Shown here piece by piece: positions 17,887 through 25,496 of a stretch of 50,086 nucleotides of DNA. The stretch covers positions 50,265-100,350 of the forward strand of contig JROS01000017.1 in the NCBI GenBank assembly GCA_000769715.1. The letters are read 5' to 3'. Position numbers and translations under genes: made by a program. The DNA comes from Desulfobulbus sp. Tol-SR. Its GTDB lineage: Bacteria; Desulfobacterota; Desulfobulbia; Desulfobulbales; Desulfocapsaceae. The notes below the pieces were generated by a model. That model did not search any database. It was not told where the DNA came from and saw only the letters and a program-made list of their open reading frames with translations. The first letter of the stretch is position 1; each line of letters begins with the position of its first letter.

Positions 17887-18679
17887 CTCCGGGTTGATGA
17901 CGGGCAAGCTGGCCCTGCTCCATGCCTCACTCAGGAAATTGGAGCGGGTCGCGGTTGCCTACTCCGGCGGGGTCGATTCGACGCTGCTGCTCCATGCCGC
18001 AGTCCAGGCCCTCGGTCCGGACCGGGTGATCGCCGTGCATGCCGTGTCCTGTCTGAACGGAGCCATCCAACGGGAACAGGCGCTCGCCCTGTTCGGTACC
18101 CTTTTTCCCGACGGTGTTGAGCTGCGGCGGATCACTGTCGATCCGTTGGGGTGGGAAGAGTTTGTCGAAAATACCGACCAGCGGTGCTACTTCTGCAAGA
18201 AACGGCTGTACCGGCGCTTTTCGGACGAATTTTCCGAAGACACGGCACGGCGACTGCTCGATGGCACCAATGCCGACGATGTGCTCCAGCACCGGCCGGG
18301 GATGCAGGCGATTCGGGAACTGGAGGTGATGACGCCGTTGCTCGATGCCGGGCTGAGCAAGATGGACATCAGATTGCTGGCACAGCAGGCTGGATTGCCG
18401 AATCATGCCCTGCCCGCCAATTCCTGCCTGGCAACAAGAGTCGGGTCAGGCCGGAGGATTGAGGCCCGCCTGTTGCAGCACATCGACATGGCGGAGGCCT
18501 TTCTCCATCGATCAGGTTATCCGGGATCACGGTTCAGGCTGGTACAGAATGATATTCACCTCGAGATCCGTCATGAAGAGATGGAACGTTTCCAACGTGA
18601 GGATATCCGCAGCGCCTTCCAGACCTATGTTTCCGACCTCGGTTATGGCTTTAATTTCAATAATGTAACATGCCGATAA
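17873..18679 (+). CDS. larE: LarE-family ATP-dependent sulfur transferase
   Basis: 268 residues, PP-loop ATP pyrophosphatase fold. Motifs are AYSGGVDSTLLL (PP-loop), ENTDQRCYFCKKRLY, LLDGTNADDVLQHRPG, RELEVMTPLLDAGLSK and PANSCLATRV. The last holds the Cys equivalent to the sacrificial Cys176 of Lactobacillus LarE; the CYFC pair gives two further Cys, so a cluster-binding, catalytic LarE type is possible. Canonical LarE sulfurises the pincer nickel cofactor of lactate racemase with LarB and LarC, but neither is in the window. Overlap with the DUF39 gene suggests a role in homocysteine sulfur supply instead; that is inference. Confidence 0.85.
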   Translation: MDLNSSGLMTGKLALLHASLRKLERVAVAYSGGVDSTLLLHAAVQALGPDRVIAVHAVSCLNGAIQREQALALFGTLFPDGVELRRITVDPLGWEEFVENTDQRCYFCKKRLYRRFSDEFSEDTARRLLDGTNADDVLQHRPGMQAIRELEVMTPLLDAGLSKMDIRLLAQQAGLPNHALPANSCLATRVGSGRRIEARLLQHIDMAEAFLHRSGYPGSRFRLVQNDIHLEIRHEEMERFQREDIRSAFQTYVSDLGYGFNFNNVTCR

Positions 18680-18946
18680 TATGATGATTATTTTCACTGT
18701 TCAAATTTTATCAATGATTTCGATTTAGTGCTTGCGTCTGAAGACCGATTCAATTATTGTGCACACGAGAAGCCGCAATACCCCGAATCTAAAGGGTTGT
18801 AGGATATTGAGCCACCTTCGGGCAAAAGATAATTGCGCCACTTTTTCTTTTGACAATTGAAATCAGGTTGATTAAAGCATCAACACAGGAGAAGGGACAC
18901 AGAGTCCTGATACTAAGTAACGTAAGATCTTAGCAGGGAGGATTAC
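18680..18946. other. AT-rich spacer between larE and hup
   Basis: No open frame of interest. It contains the hup promoter at 18850-18878 and a long leader ending in a strong AGGGAGG ribosome site. I see no clear terminator for larE. Confidence 0.6.
18850..18878 (+). promoter_or_regulatory. Probable promoter of hup
   Basis: TTGACA (18850-18855), 17 bases, TAAAGC (18873-18878). The -35 is perfect and the -10 is weak. It gives a leader of about 65 bases before the HU start. Confidence 0.5.
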
Positions 18947-19219
18947 ATGAACAAGAAGGAACTTATTGAGAGCATTTCAGGTGCTGCAGATATAAGCAAG
19001 GCTGCTGCCGAAAAAGCATTGAACGGTACGCTGTCCGCAATTGCTGAGGCGTTGAAGAAAGGTGACAAGGTGACTCTGGTCGGTTTCGGAACATTCTCCG
19101 TATCCAAACGCGAAGCTCGCCAGGGAAGAAACCCCCAGACAGGAAAGGCCATCAAGATTCCAGGGAAAAAGGTTGCCAAATTCAAAGCAGGCAGCAAATT
19201 GTCCGAGGCTGTCAATTAA
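18947..19219 (+). CDS. hup: HU family DNA-binding protein
   Basis: 90 residues, the exact HU size. It opens with MNKKELIESISGAADISKAA, carries the LVGFGTFSVSKREAR hinge and the RNPQTGKAIKIPGKK arm with the intercalating Pro, and ends with the FKAGSKLSEAV helix. It binds and bends DNA as a dimer in the nucleoid. The ribosome site (AGGGAGG) is strong. It is a single gene between larE and the cobalamin cluster, with lower GC than its neighbours as usual for highly expressed HU genes. IHF is less likely because the C-terminus is HU-like. Confidence 0.96.
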   Translation: MNKKELIESISGAADISKAAAEKALNGTLSAIAEALKKGDKVTLVGFGTFSVSKREARQGRNPQTGKAIKIPGKKVAKFKAGSKLSEAVN

Positions 19220-19400
19220 TTCCTGGTGTAGATCTACGCACCGGCTCTGCGTATCCGGCCGATATGTGCAGGTGTGGTTGTCACTCTGCTGCTAACAAAG
19301 ACGATTTGACCGTGCATAACAGGGGAATGGAAGGCTTTCTTTTCATATAAACCGGAGAGATTGAAACACCGGAGAAGATATGCCTGGAAAAAATTTGTCT
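19220..19400 (+). other. Leader-like region upstream of cbiD
   Basis: About 180 bases with no gene. It holds a direct repeat of CCGGAGA (in ACCGGAGAGATTG and ACCGGAGAAGATA) and a small hairpin, ATGGAA with TTTCAT. The position suits a cobalamin riboswitch, and the segments AACAGGGGAA and CCGGAGAAGATATGCC faintly recall its conserved boxes, but the canonical GCCACTG core is absent. I cannot assign a riboswitch. Confidence 0.35.
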
Positions 19401-19434
19401 AAGGGCCGTTCCTTGTAAGGGGCGGCCTTTTTTT
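19401..19434 (+). terminator. Intrinsic-terminator hairpin directly before cbiD
   Basis: GGCCG (19404-19408) pairs with CGGCC (19423-19427); inner pairs, including two G-U, extend the stem to about 11 bp with a small loop. Seven T follow at 19428-19434. The cbiD ATG starts five bases later (19439), so the hairpin occupies the place where a ribosome site would be. It may end the hup transcript, or act as an attenuator or translation block for cbiD. Confidence 0.75.
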
Positions 19435-19438
19435 ATTC

Positions 19439-20530
19439 ATGAAACGACTCAGATCTGGATATACTACCGGGGCCTGTGCGGCGGCGGCAGCCAAGGGTGC
19501 GGCCCTGACCGCCCTCACCGGAGAACCGGTATCGCGGATCGCCATCCCTTTTCCCGACGGGAGAAATATCGATTTTGACCTTGCCGGGTGTCGACCTGTC
19601 GACGGGACCTGGCGGTCGGCCGTATGTTCGGTGATCAAGGACGCAGGCGACGACCCTGATGTGACCAATGGTGCGGAAATCGTTGCCGAAGTGGTGATTG
19701 TCGAAGCGAATGCCGGAGATGCAGGCGCCATCATCATCACCGGCGGGCCGGGCATCGGGATGGTCACCAAGCCGGGTCTCGCCCTCCCGATCGGCAGCCA
19801 TGCCATCAATCCGGTCCCTCGTGCCATGATCAGGAAAGCGGTAGAAGAGGCCTTCGCTGCATCGGGGCAAAAGATCGGGAAATATAGCGTTCAGGTCGAG
19901 ATCTCCATCCCGAACGGGGAAGTTCTGGCCCGACATACACTGAACAAGAGGCTGGGAATTATCGGCGGATTATCGATACTCGGCACGACCGGCGTCGTCG
20001 TGCCGATCTCTTCCGAGGCCTGGACCGCCACCATTACCGCCTCGATGGATGTGGCGAGGGAAATGAGGGTGCGCGAGATCGTCCTGTCCACCGGGCGCAC
20101 CTCGGAAAAGGCGATGGAGGAGCGCTGCCGCTTGCCTGAGGAGGCCCATGTGATGATGGGTGACTACCTCGAGTTCTCGCTCCTGGAAGCCTCGGCACAC
20201 CACTTTGCCCGGATCCATCTCGGCGGGATGTGGGCCAAGATTCTCAAGGCCGCGATGGCGATTCCCCAGACCCATGTCCGGCACGGGGCCCTTGATGCCG
20301 AGAGTGCCGTTTCCTTTCTCGAAAATCTTACCGGCAGGAAGACAAACCTCGACTATCTCCATGGGTCGAACACCGCTCGGGAGATCCTCGACCGCCTGCA
20401 GCGGCACGGTGCTGATGCGGTCATACGGAGAGCCTGCCTTGCCGCCCGGGATTACTGCCAGTCCGTATCCGGTCTGCCGGTCAGTGTCTATCTCGTCCTC
20501 GCCACCGGGAGAATCATTGAGACGGTCTGA
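19439..20530 (+). CDS. cbiD: Cobalt-precorrin-5B (C1)-methyltransferase CbiD
   Basis: 363 residues, normal for CbiD of the anaerobic (early cobalt insertion) cobalamin pathway; it methylates C1 of cobalt-precorrin-5B with SAM. The opening LRSGYTTGACAAAAAKGA is the family signature and fixes the ATG at 19439, although no ribosome site is visible because a terminator-like hairpin ends five bases upstream. Further family blocks are VTKPGLALPIGSHAINPVPR, SILGTTGVVVPIS and GMWAKILKAAM. It is the first gene of a plus-strand run cbiD-cbiET-cobM-cobO-fmdE. Confidence 0.95.
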   Translation: MKRLRSGYTTGACAAAAAKGAALTALTGEPVSRIAIPFPDGRNIDFDLAGCRPVDGTWRSAVCSVIKDAGDDPDVTNGAEIVAEVVIVEANAGDAGAIIITGGPGIGMVTKPGLALPIGSHAINPVPRAMIRKAVEEAFAASGQKIGKYSVQVEISIPNGEVLARHTLNKRLGIIGGLSILGTTGVVVPISSEAWTATITASMDVAREMRVREIVLSTGRTSEKAMEERCRLPEEAHVMMGDYLEFSLLEASAHHFARIHLGGMWAKILKAAMAIPQTHVRHGALDAESAVSFLENLTGRKTNLDYLHGSNTAREILDRLQRHGADAVIRRACLAARDYCQSVSGLPVSVYLVLATGRIIETV

Positions 20531-20536
20531 GCCACG

Positions 20537-21781
20537 ATGAACGATTTCAAGATCCATATCGTCGGCATCGCCGAAGGAACAATCGATCCACGCCGGGTGG
20601 CGATGCTGGCCGACTGCCGGCTGATCGTCGCTGCCGCTTCAATGGAGTCGTTGCTGCGGCAACAGCTGCCGGACTACCCTCGATCGCAGATAGTGGCGCT
20701 AACCCCGTTGTCGGCGGCGCTACAGACCATCGCGGCGCACGCCGATCAGGGAAATATCGCCGTTCTCGCCAGCGGGGACCCGCTGTTCTTCGGGATCGGC
20801 GAGGTGCTGGGGCGACAGTTCGGCTCGGACAAAATCATCGTCCATCCCGCCGTCTCGGCGATGCAGCTCCTCTTTTCCCGCCTGAAAATCCCCTGGCACG
20901 ATGCGCGTTTCATCAGTCTTCATGGCCGCAAGGCCGGGCTGCAGATGGCGGAGATCCTCGCGCATCCCAAGGTGTGCCTGTTGACCGACGGAGAGAACAA
21001 TCCCGCGTTCATAGCCGCCGCGATACTGCGCCATATCTCGCCCCGGCGGCGACCCTGTTTTTCGCTGTTCGTCGGAGAACATCTCGGGGTGGCTGGGGAA
21101 CGGATAAGCGCCGGATCGCTGGAGGAGATTGCCGACAGGCAGTTTGCGCAACCGAATACGGTTGTTATCCTGCAGGATTGGACCGAGGAGACCGGCTACC
21201 CGGTCTTTGGCCTCGGGGAGCAGGAAATCGAGCACAGCCGAGGGCTGATCACCAAGAACGAGATCCGGGCCGCTGCCATCCATGCCTTGAGGCTGCCTGC
21301 GCACGGGATTTTCTGGGATATCGGCGCCGGCTCCGGCTCGGTCAGCATCGAAAGCGGCCGTCTGGCCAAGGGATTGCGGGTCTTTGCCGTGGAGAAGAAC
21401 GGGGAACAGCTCGAGCATATTGCCTGGAACCGGGGGAGGTTCCGGGCCTGGAACATCGAGATCGTTCCAGGCGAGGCGCCGACGGTCCTGGAAGAGCTCC
21501 CGCCGCCGGATCGGGTGTTCATCGGCGGCAACGGCGGAAGATTGGCGGATATCGTCGCCTCCACCTGCCGCAGCCTGAGGGATGGCGGCCGGATCGTGAT
21601 CAGTGCAGTACTTGGCACGACCCGCGACGCCGCACCAGGATTGCTGTATTCCCAAGGGCTGGCCGTGGAGATAACGACCCTGTCGGTTGAGCGCCAGACC
21701 TTTCCCGATCGTCAAATAGCCGGTCTCAACCCGATCTCTCTGATTGTCGGCCAAAAAAAATTAATGTGGATTCGTAAATAA
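20537..21781 (+). CDS. cbiET: Precorrin-6Y C5,15-methyltransferase, CbiE-CbiT fusion
   Basis: 414 residues with two domains. The N-terminal domain of about 200 residues is a tetrapyrrole methylase (CbiE) with the conserved ASGDPLFFGIG motif. The C-terminal domain of about 185 residues is a Rossmann methyltransferase/decarboxylase (CbiT) with WDIGAGSGSVSIE as SAM motif I and an IGGNGG segment. The fused enzyme (CobL in the aerobic pathway) methylates C5 and C15 and removes the acetate side-chain carboxyl at C12. It starts six bases after the cbiD stop; its TAA overlaps the next ATG by one base, indicating coupled translation. Confidence 0.94.
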   Translation: MNDFKIHIVGIAEGTIDPRRVAMLADCRLIVAAASMESLLRQQLPDYPRSQIVALTPLSAALQTIAAHADQGNIAVLASGDPLFFGIGEVLGRQFGSDKIIVHPAVSAMQLLFSRLKIPWHDARFISLHGRKAGLQMAEILAHPKVCLLTDGENNPAFIAAAILRHISPRRRPCFSLFVGEHLGVAGERISAGSLEEIADRQFAQPNTVVILQDWTEETGYPVFGLGEQEIEHSRGLITKNEIRAAAIHALRLPAHGIFWDIGAGSGSVSIESGRLAKGLRVFAVEKNGEQLEHIAWNRGRFRAWNIEIVPGEAPTVLEELPPPDRVFIGGNGGRLADIVASTCRSLRDGGRIVISAVLGTTRDAAPGLLYSQGLAVEITTLSVERQTFPDRQIAGLNPISLIVGQKKLMWIRK

Positions 21782-22560
21782 TGACTCCAATTAACAGATT
21801 TACCGTTTCATTTGTCGGTGCAGGGCCGGGCGACGTCGAACTCATTACCGTCAAGGGGCGACGGCTTCTTGACGCCGCCGACGTCATCATCCATGCCGGC
21901 AGCCTGGTCAATCGGGAACTGCTCGACGGCTGCACGGCCGACATTCACGATTCCTCCGGACTCAACCTCGATGAGATCGTCGAGCTGATGGTTGCAGCCT
22001 GGCAGAAAGGGTTGCGCGTCGTTCGCCTGCATACCGGGGACCCGTCGATCTACGGAGCGATCCGGGAACAGATGGTGCGGCTCGAGGCCGCCTCCATTCC
22101 CTGCGAGGTGATACCCGGCGTCAGTTCCGCCTTTGCCGCCGCCGCCAGCCTGAAGGCCGAGCTGACCCTGCCGGAGGTCGCTCAGACGGTGATCATCACC
22201 CGTCAGGAAGGACGGACCCCGGTACCGGCCCGGGAAAAGCTCAGCCTGCTGGCCAGTCACCAGACCACCATGCTGATTTTCCTGTCGGCCGGCCTTCTCG
22301 CCACCGTCGTCGAAGAACTCCGGACCGGCGGCTATCCCGGCGATACCCCGGTGGTGATCGTCGAGCGGGCGAGTTGGGAAAACGAGAAAATTGTCCGGGG
22401 CACGCTGGCGACCATTTGTGCGGCTGCGGCGGCACAACAGATCAGAAAGACGGCGATGATCTGCGTGGGCCGGGTCTTCGACCGGCAACCGCCGGAGGCG
22501 GTGTCTAAATTATACGATCGGCATTTCAGTCATGGAACGAGAGAGGCGAAGGATGACTAG
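21781..22560 (+). CDS. cobM: Precorrin-4 C11-methyltransferase CobM/CbiF
   Basis: 259 residues of the tetrapyrrole methylase fold. Motifs are VSFVGAGPGDVELITVKG at the N-terminus, HTGDPSIYGAI for SAM binding, and EVIPGVSSAFAAAASL. The enzyme methylates C11 of (cobalt-)precorrin-4. Given CbiD in the same operon, the cobalt-containing substrate is likely, which would make CbiF the better name. The start codon overlaps the cbiET stop, and the 3' end overlaps cobO by eight bases. Confidence 0.95.
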   Translation: MTPINRFTVSFVGAGPGDVELITVKGRRLLDAADVIIHAGSLVNRELLDGCTADIHDSSGLNLDEIVELMVAAWQKGLRVVRLHTGDPSIYGAIREQMVRLEAASIPCEVIPGVSSAFAAAASLKAELTLPEVAQTVIITRQEGRTPVPAREKLSLLASHQTTMLIFLSAGLLATVVEELRTGGYPGDTPVVIVERASWENEKIVRGTLATICAAAAAQQIRKTAMICVGRVFDRQPPEAVSKLYDRHFSHGTREAKDD

Positions 22561-23074
22561 AGGACTTCTGGCGGTGTTCACCGGCAACGGCAAGGGCAAG
22601 ACGACATCCGCCCTCGGCCTTGCCTTCAGGGCGCTCGGGCATGGGCACAAGGTCAGCGTGATCCAGTTCATCAAAGGCAACTGGACCAGCGGCGAGCATC
22701 TGTTCGCCAAAAATATCTCCCCTCTCATCGAATTTCACGTCATGGGCAAAGGGTTTACCTGGAAATCCGAGAATCTCGCCGAGGATACGGCTCTCGCCCG
22801 GAAAGGATGGGAGCTCGCCGTCGAGACCATCGACGGCAACCGGCACCACCTCGTAATCCTGGATGAACTCACCTACCTGATCAGGTATAATATGGTTGCC
22901 GAAGAGGAGGTGCTCCAGGTGCTGCAGCGCCGTCCGCCCGAAATGCATGTGGTGGTGACGGGCAGGCACGCCAGCGACAGATTGATCGAGATGGCGGATC
23001 TGGTCACCGAGATGATCGAGATCAAGCATCCCTATGCCAACGGCATAGCCGCCCAGAAGGGTTTTGAATTCTGA
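22553..23074 (+). CDS. cobO: Cob(I)yrinic acid a,c-diamide adenosyltransferase CobO
   Basis: 173 residues of the CobA/CobO/BtuR family, which adds the 5'-deoxyadenosyl group to Co(I) corrinoids. The P-loop is GNGKGKTTSALGLAFRA near the N-terminus, followed by VIQFIKGNWTSGE and VILDELTYL (Walker B-like). I chose the ATG at 22553, preceded by GAGAGG; an ATG seven codons earlier is possible. It overlaps cobM by eight bases. It completes a group of four corrin genes here; cbiC, cbiG, cbiH, cbiJ, cbiL and cbiA must lie elsewhere. Confidence 0.93.
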   Translation: MTRGLLAVFTGNGKGKTTSALGLAFRALGHGHKVSVIQFIKGNWTSGEHLFAKNISPLIEFHVMGKGFTWKSENLAEDTALARKGWELAVETIDGNRHHLVILDELTYLIRYNMVAEEEVLQVLQRRPPEMHVVVTGRHASDRLIEMADLVTEMIEIKHPYANGIAAQKGFEF

Positions 23075-23128
23075 CGATCGTCGTTGGTTTGCCGCAATAC
23101 CGGTACAATTCACTCGAGAAGCGAAGCT

Positions 23129-23722
23129 ATGAAAGATTTTGAGGCATTGCTGGCCGAATCGGTCACGGTTCACGGTCACATCTGCGCCGGCCAGGTCATC
23201 GGGGTCCGGATGTCGATGCTGGCCCTGCAGCGGATCGGTATCGACGATCCGCGGGGAGCCGATCGCAAGAAACTCTATGTGCTGGTCGAAATCGACCGCT
23301 GCGCCACGGACGCCATCCAGTCGGTGACCGGCTGCAGCCTGGGCAAGCGCTCGATGTATTTTCACGACCTCGGCGTCATGGCGGCCACCTTCGTCAATCT
23401 CGAGACCGGCAGGGCGGTCAGGGTCACGGCACGGGAAGAGGCCAGGGACCTGGCCGACAGGTACTGCCGCCAGGGTGGCGACAAGTACAGCCGCCAGCTC
23501 GAGGCCTACAAGGTGATGGCGGAGGATGAGCTGTTCCTGGTGCAGGATGTGGCCGTGGATATCCCCGCGGTCAATCTCCCCGGGCGACCGCTGAAACGGG
23601 TACAGTGCAGCAATTGCCACGACTGGGTGCAGGACGGCCGGGAGGTCGATCGGGACGGGGAACTGCTCTGCCGCAGCTGTGCCTTCGGCAGATACTACCG
23701 GATGGTTGAGACCGCGGAATGA
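23129..23722 (+). CDS. FmdE family protein with zinc ribbon
   Basis: 197 residues. The N-terminal part is FmdE-like, named after a formylmethanofuran dehydrogenase-associated subunit, with VTVHGHICAGQVIGVRM (family motif around His and Cys), a DRCATDAIQSVTGCSLGKR block and a DLGVMAATF segment. The C-terminal 40 residues hold a zinc-ribbon with two CxxC pairs (CSNC and CRSC) about 20 residues apart. Delta-proteobacteria have many such proteins near molybdenum or corrinoid genes; the function is not settled. It follows cobO by 54 bases on the same strand. The ATG at 23129 begins the conserved domain; the preceding open frame is unrelated. Confidence 0.85.
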   Translation: MKDFEALLAESVTVHGHICAGQVIGVRMSMLALQRIGIDDPRGADRKKLYVLVEIDRCATDAIQSVTGCSLGKRSMYFHDLGVMAATFVNLETGRAVRVTAREEARDLADRYCRQGGDKYSRQLEAYKVMAEDELFLVQDVAVDIPAVNLPGRPLKRVQCSNCHDWVQDGREVDRDGELLCRSCAFGRYYRMVETAE

Positions 23723-23804
23723 TATACCGGCGGCCGGCCCGATGCCCAGGTGATGGGAACATGGGCGGATGCGGCACCGGTCTGGAACAATACGAGTCAA
23801 AACG

Positions 23805-25400
23805 ATGATAACACTTCTCGATTATGGCGCCGGCAATGTCCGCAGCGTCCGCAACGCCATCAGAAAACTCGGTTTCACCGTACAGGATGTCGGCTGTCCC
23901 GAAGACATCGTGACCGCCGACAAACTGGTTTTTCCCGGTGTCGGCAGCTTCGGGACGGTCATGGAACGACTGATCCGGGACGGTTACGACAAGGCGCTGC
24001 AGGAACGGATTCGCCTGGACCGGCCGCTGCTCGGGATCTGTGTCGCCCTCCAGGCCCTCTTCGACGGCAGCGAAGAATCCCCCGGGGTCCCGGGGCTGGG
24101 CGTGATCCCGGGGATGATCCGGAGGTTTGCCACCCCCGGCCTGTCGGTCCCGCAGATCGGCTGGAACGGCATCCTGCCCAAAAAAGAATCCCCGCTGCTG
24201 GTTGATTATAACGGCGAAAAACTGTATTTCGTCCACTCCTACCATGCGGTCGTCGACGACCGGTGCGACGACTGGCTCCTGGCCACGACCTGCTACGGCG
24301 GCGAGTTTGTCTCGGCGGTGGAGAAGGGCAACGTCACCGCCTTTCAGTTCCACCCGGAAAAGAGCGGCCGGGCGGGCCTGGCCATCCTCGACAATTTCCT
24401 CCGTCGACAGGAGGGGCTCGCCGTCTCCGGGGTCCCTTCCCGTGTGGCCAAGGGCGGTACGACCAGCCTCGCCAAGAGGATCATCGCCTGTCTCGATGTC
24501 CGCAGCAACGACGCCGGAGATCTGGTCGTCACCAAGGGCGACCAGTACGATGTCCGGGATCGGGGCGAGGTCCGCAATCTCGGCAAACCGGTTGACCTGG
24601 CGCGGCGGTATTACGAGGAGGGGGCGGACGAGATCACCTTTCTCAATATCACCGGCTTCCGTGACTTCCCCCTCGAGGATCAGCCGATGCTCGAGGTCCT
24701 GAAACGGACCTCGGAGAACGTCTTCGTCCCGCTGACGATCGGCGGCGGGATCCGCTCGTTCACCGCCTCCGACGGCCGGCACTACACCGCCCTCGATGTC
24801 GCCTCGGAATATTTCCGTTCCGGAGCCGACAAGATTTCGATCGGCAGCGATGCCGTGTACGAGGTCGAGCGCTATCTGGCAGAGGGCGTCAGGACGGGGA
24901 ACAGCGCCATCGAACAGATCTCGATCGTCTACGGTGCCCAGGCCGTCGTCATCTCCATCGATCCGCGACGGGTCTATGTCGCATCGCCTGACGCCACCCC
25001 GCATGCGACCATCGCTACCCAATTTCCCGGTCCGAACGGGGAACGGTACTGCTGGTACCAGTGCACGGTGCAGGGGGGCCGGGAGGGGAGGGACATCGAC
25101 GTGGTCCAACTGGCGCAGGTGTGCGAACTGCTCGGCGCCGGCGAGATCCTGCTCAACTGCATCGACCGGGACGGCACCAACAGCGGCTTTGACCTGGAGT
25201 TGATCGCCCGGGTGAAGAAGGCGGTTCACATCCCGGTCATCGCCTCCAGTGGGGCCGGCAAGGCCGACCACTTCGTCGAGGTCTTCACGGCGACGAATGC
25301 CGATGCGGCGCTGGCCGCCGGCATCTTCCATCGACGCGAGGTGGGAATCGACGAGGTCAAGCAGGCCGTCGCCGCTGCCGGGATCGAGGTACGGCGGTAG
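23805..25400 (+). CDS. hisHF: Imidazole glycerol phosphate synthase, HisH-HisF fusion (eukaryote HIS7 type)
   Basis: 531 residues. Residues 1-203 are the HisH glutamine amidotransferase with GICVALQ (nucleophile Cys79) and QFHPEKSG (His183, Glu185). Residues of about 224-531 are the HisF barrel with CLDVRSNDAGDLVVTKGDQ (Asp231) and CIDRDGTNSG (Asp454). The enzyme makes imidazole glycerol phosphate and AICAR from PRFAR and glutamine. Most bacteria use separate HisH and HisF. Here the barrel carries insertions found in yeast HIS7, such as the AYGAQ-type segment followed by ERYCWYQCTVQGGRE, and the two resemble each other closely along the length. No other his gene is nearby. The start at 23805 gives the conserved MITLLDYGAGN opening; the ribosome site is weak. 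Confidence 0.95.
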   Translation: MITLLDYGAGNVRSVRNAIRKLGFTVQDVGCPEDIVTADKLVFPGVGSFGTVMERLIRDGYDKALQERIRLDRPLLGICVALQALFDGSEESPGVPGLGVIPGMIRRFATPGLSVPQIGWNGILPKKESPLLVDYNGEKLYFVHSYHAVVDDRCDDWLLATTCYGGEFVSAVEKGNVTAFQFHPEKSGRAGLAILDNFLRRQEGLAVSGVPSRVAKGGTTSLAKRIIACLDVRSNDAGDLVVTKGDQYDVRDRGEVRNLGKPVDLARRYYEEGADEITFLNITGFRDFPLEDQPMLEVLKRTSENVFVPLTIGGGIRSFTASDGRHYTALDVASEYFRSGADKISIGSDAVYEVERYLAEGVRTGNSAIEQISIVYGAQAVVISIDPRRVYVASPDATPHATIATQFPGPNGERYCWYQCTVQGGREGRDIDVVQLAQVCELLGAGEILLNCIDRDGTNSGFDLELIARVKKAVHIPVIASSGAGKADHFVEVFTATNADAALAAGIFHRREVGIDEVKQAVAAAGIEVRR

Positions 25401-25496
25401 TTCGCCTGGTCCCTGGATGACACAGGCCGAACTGTCTCTTGAGCGGGTGAAACTGCAGGCTGCTGCGGAATGCTGCTTTTTCAGCGAAGAAACGCG

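Noticed and set aside
19220..19438. Cobalamin riboswitch upstream of cbiD
   Set aside because: The position fits, but I could not find the conserved GCCACTG core or a proper B12 box. Kept only as an unassigned leader.
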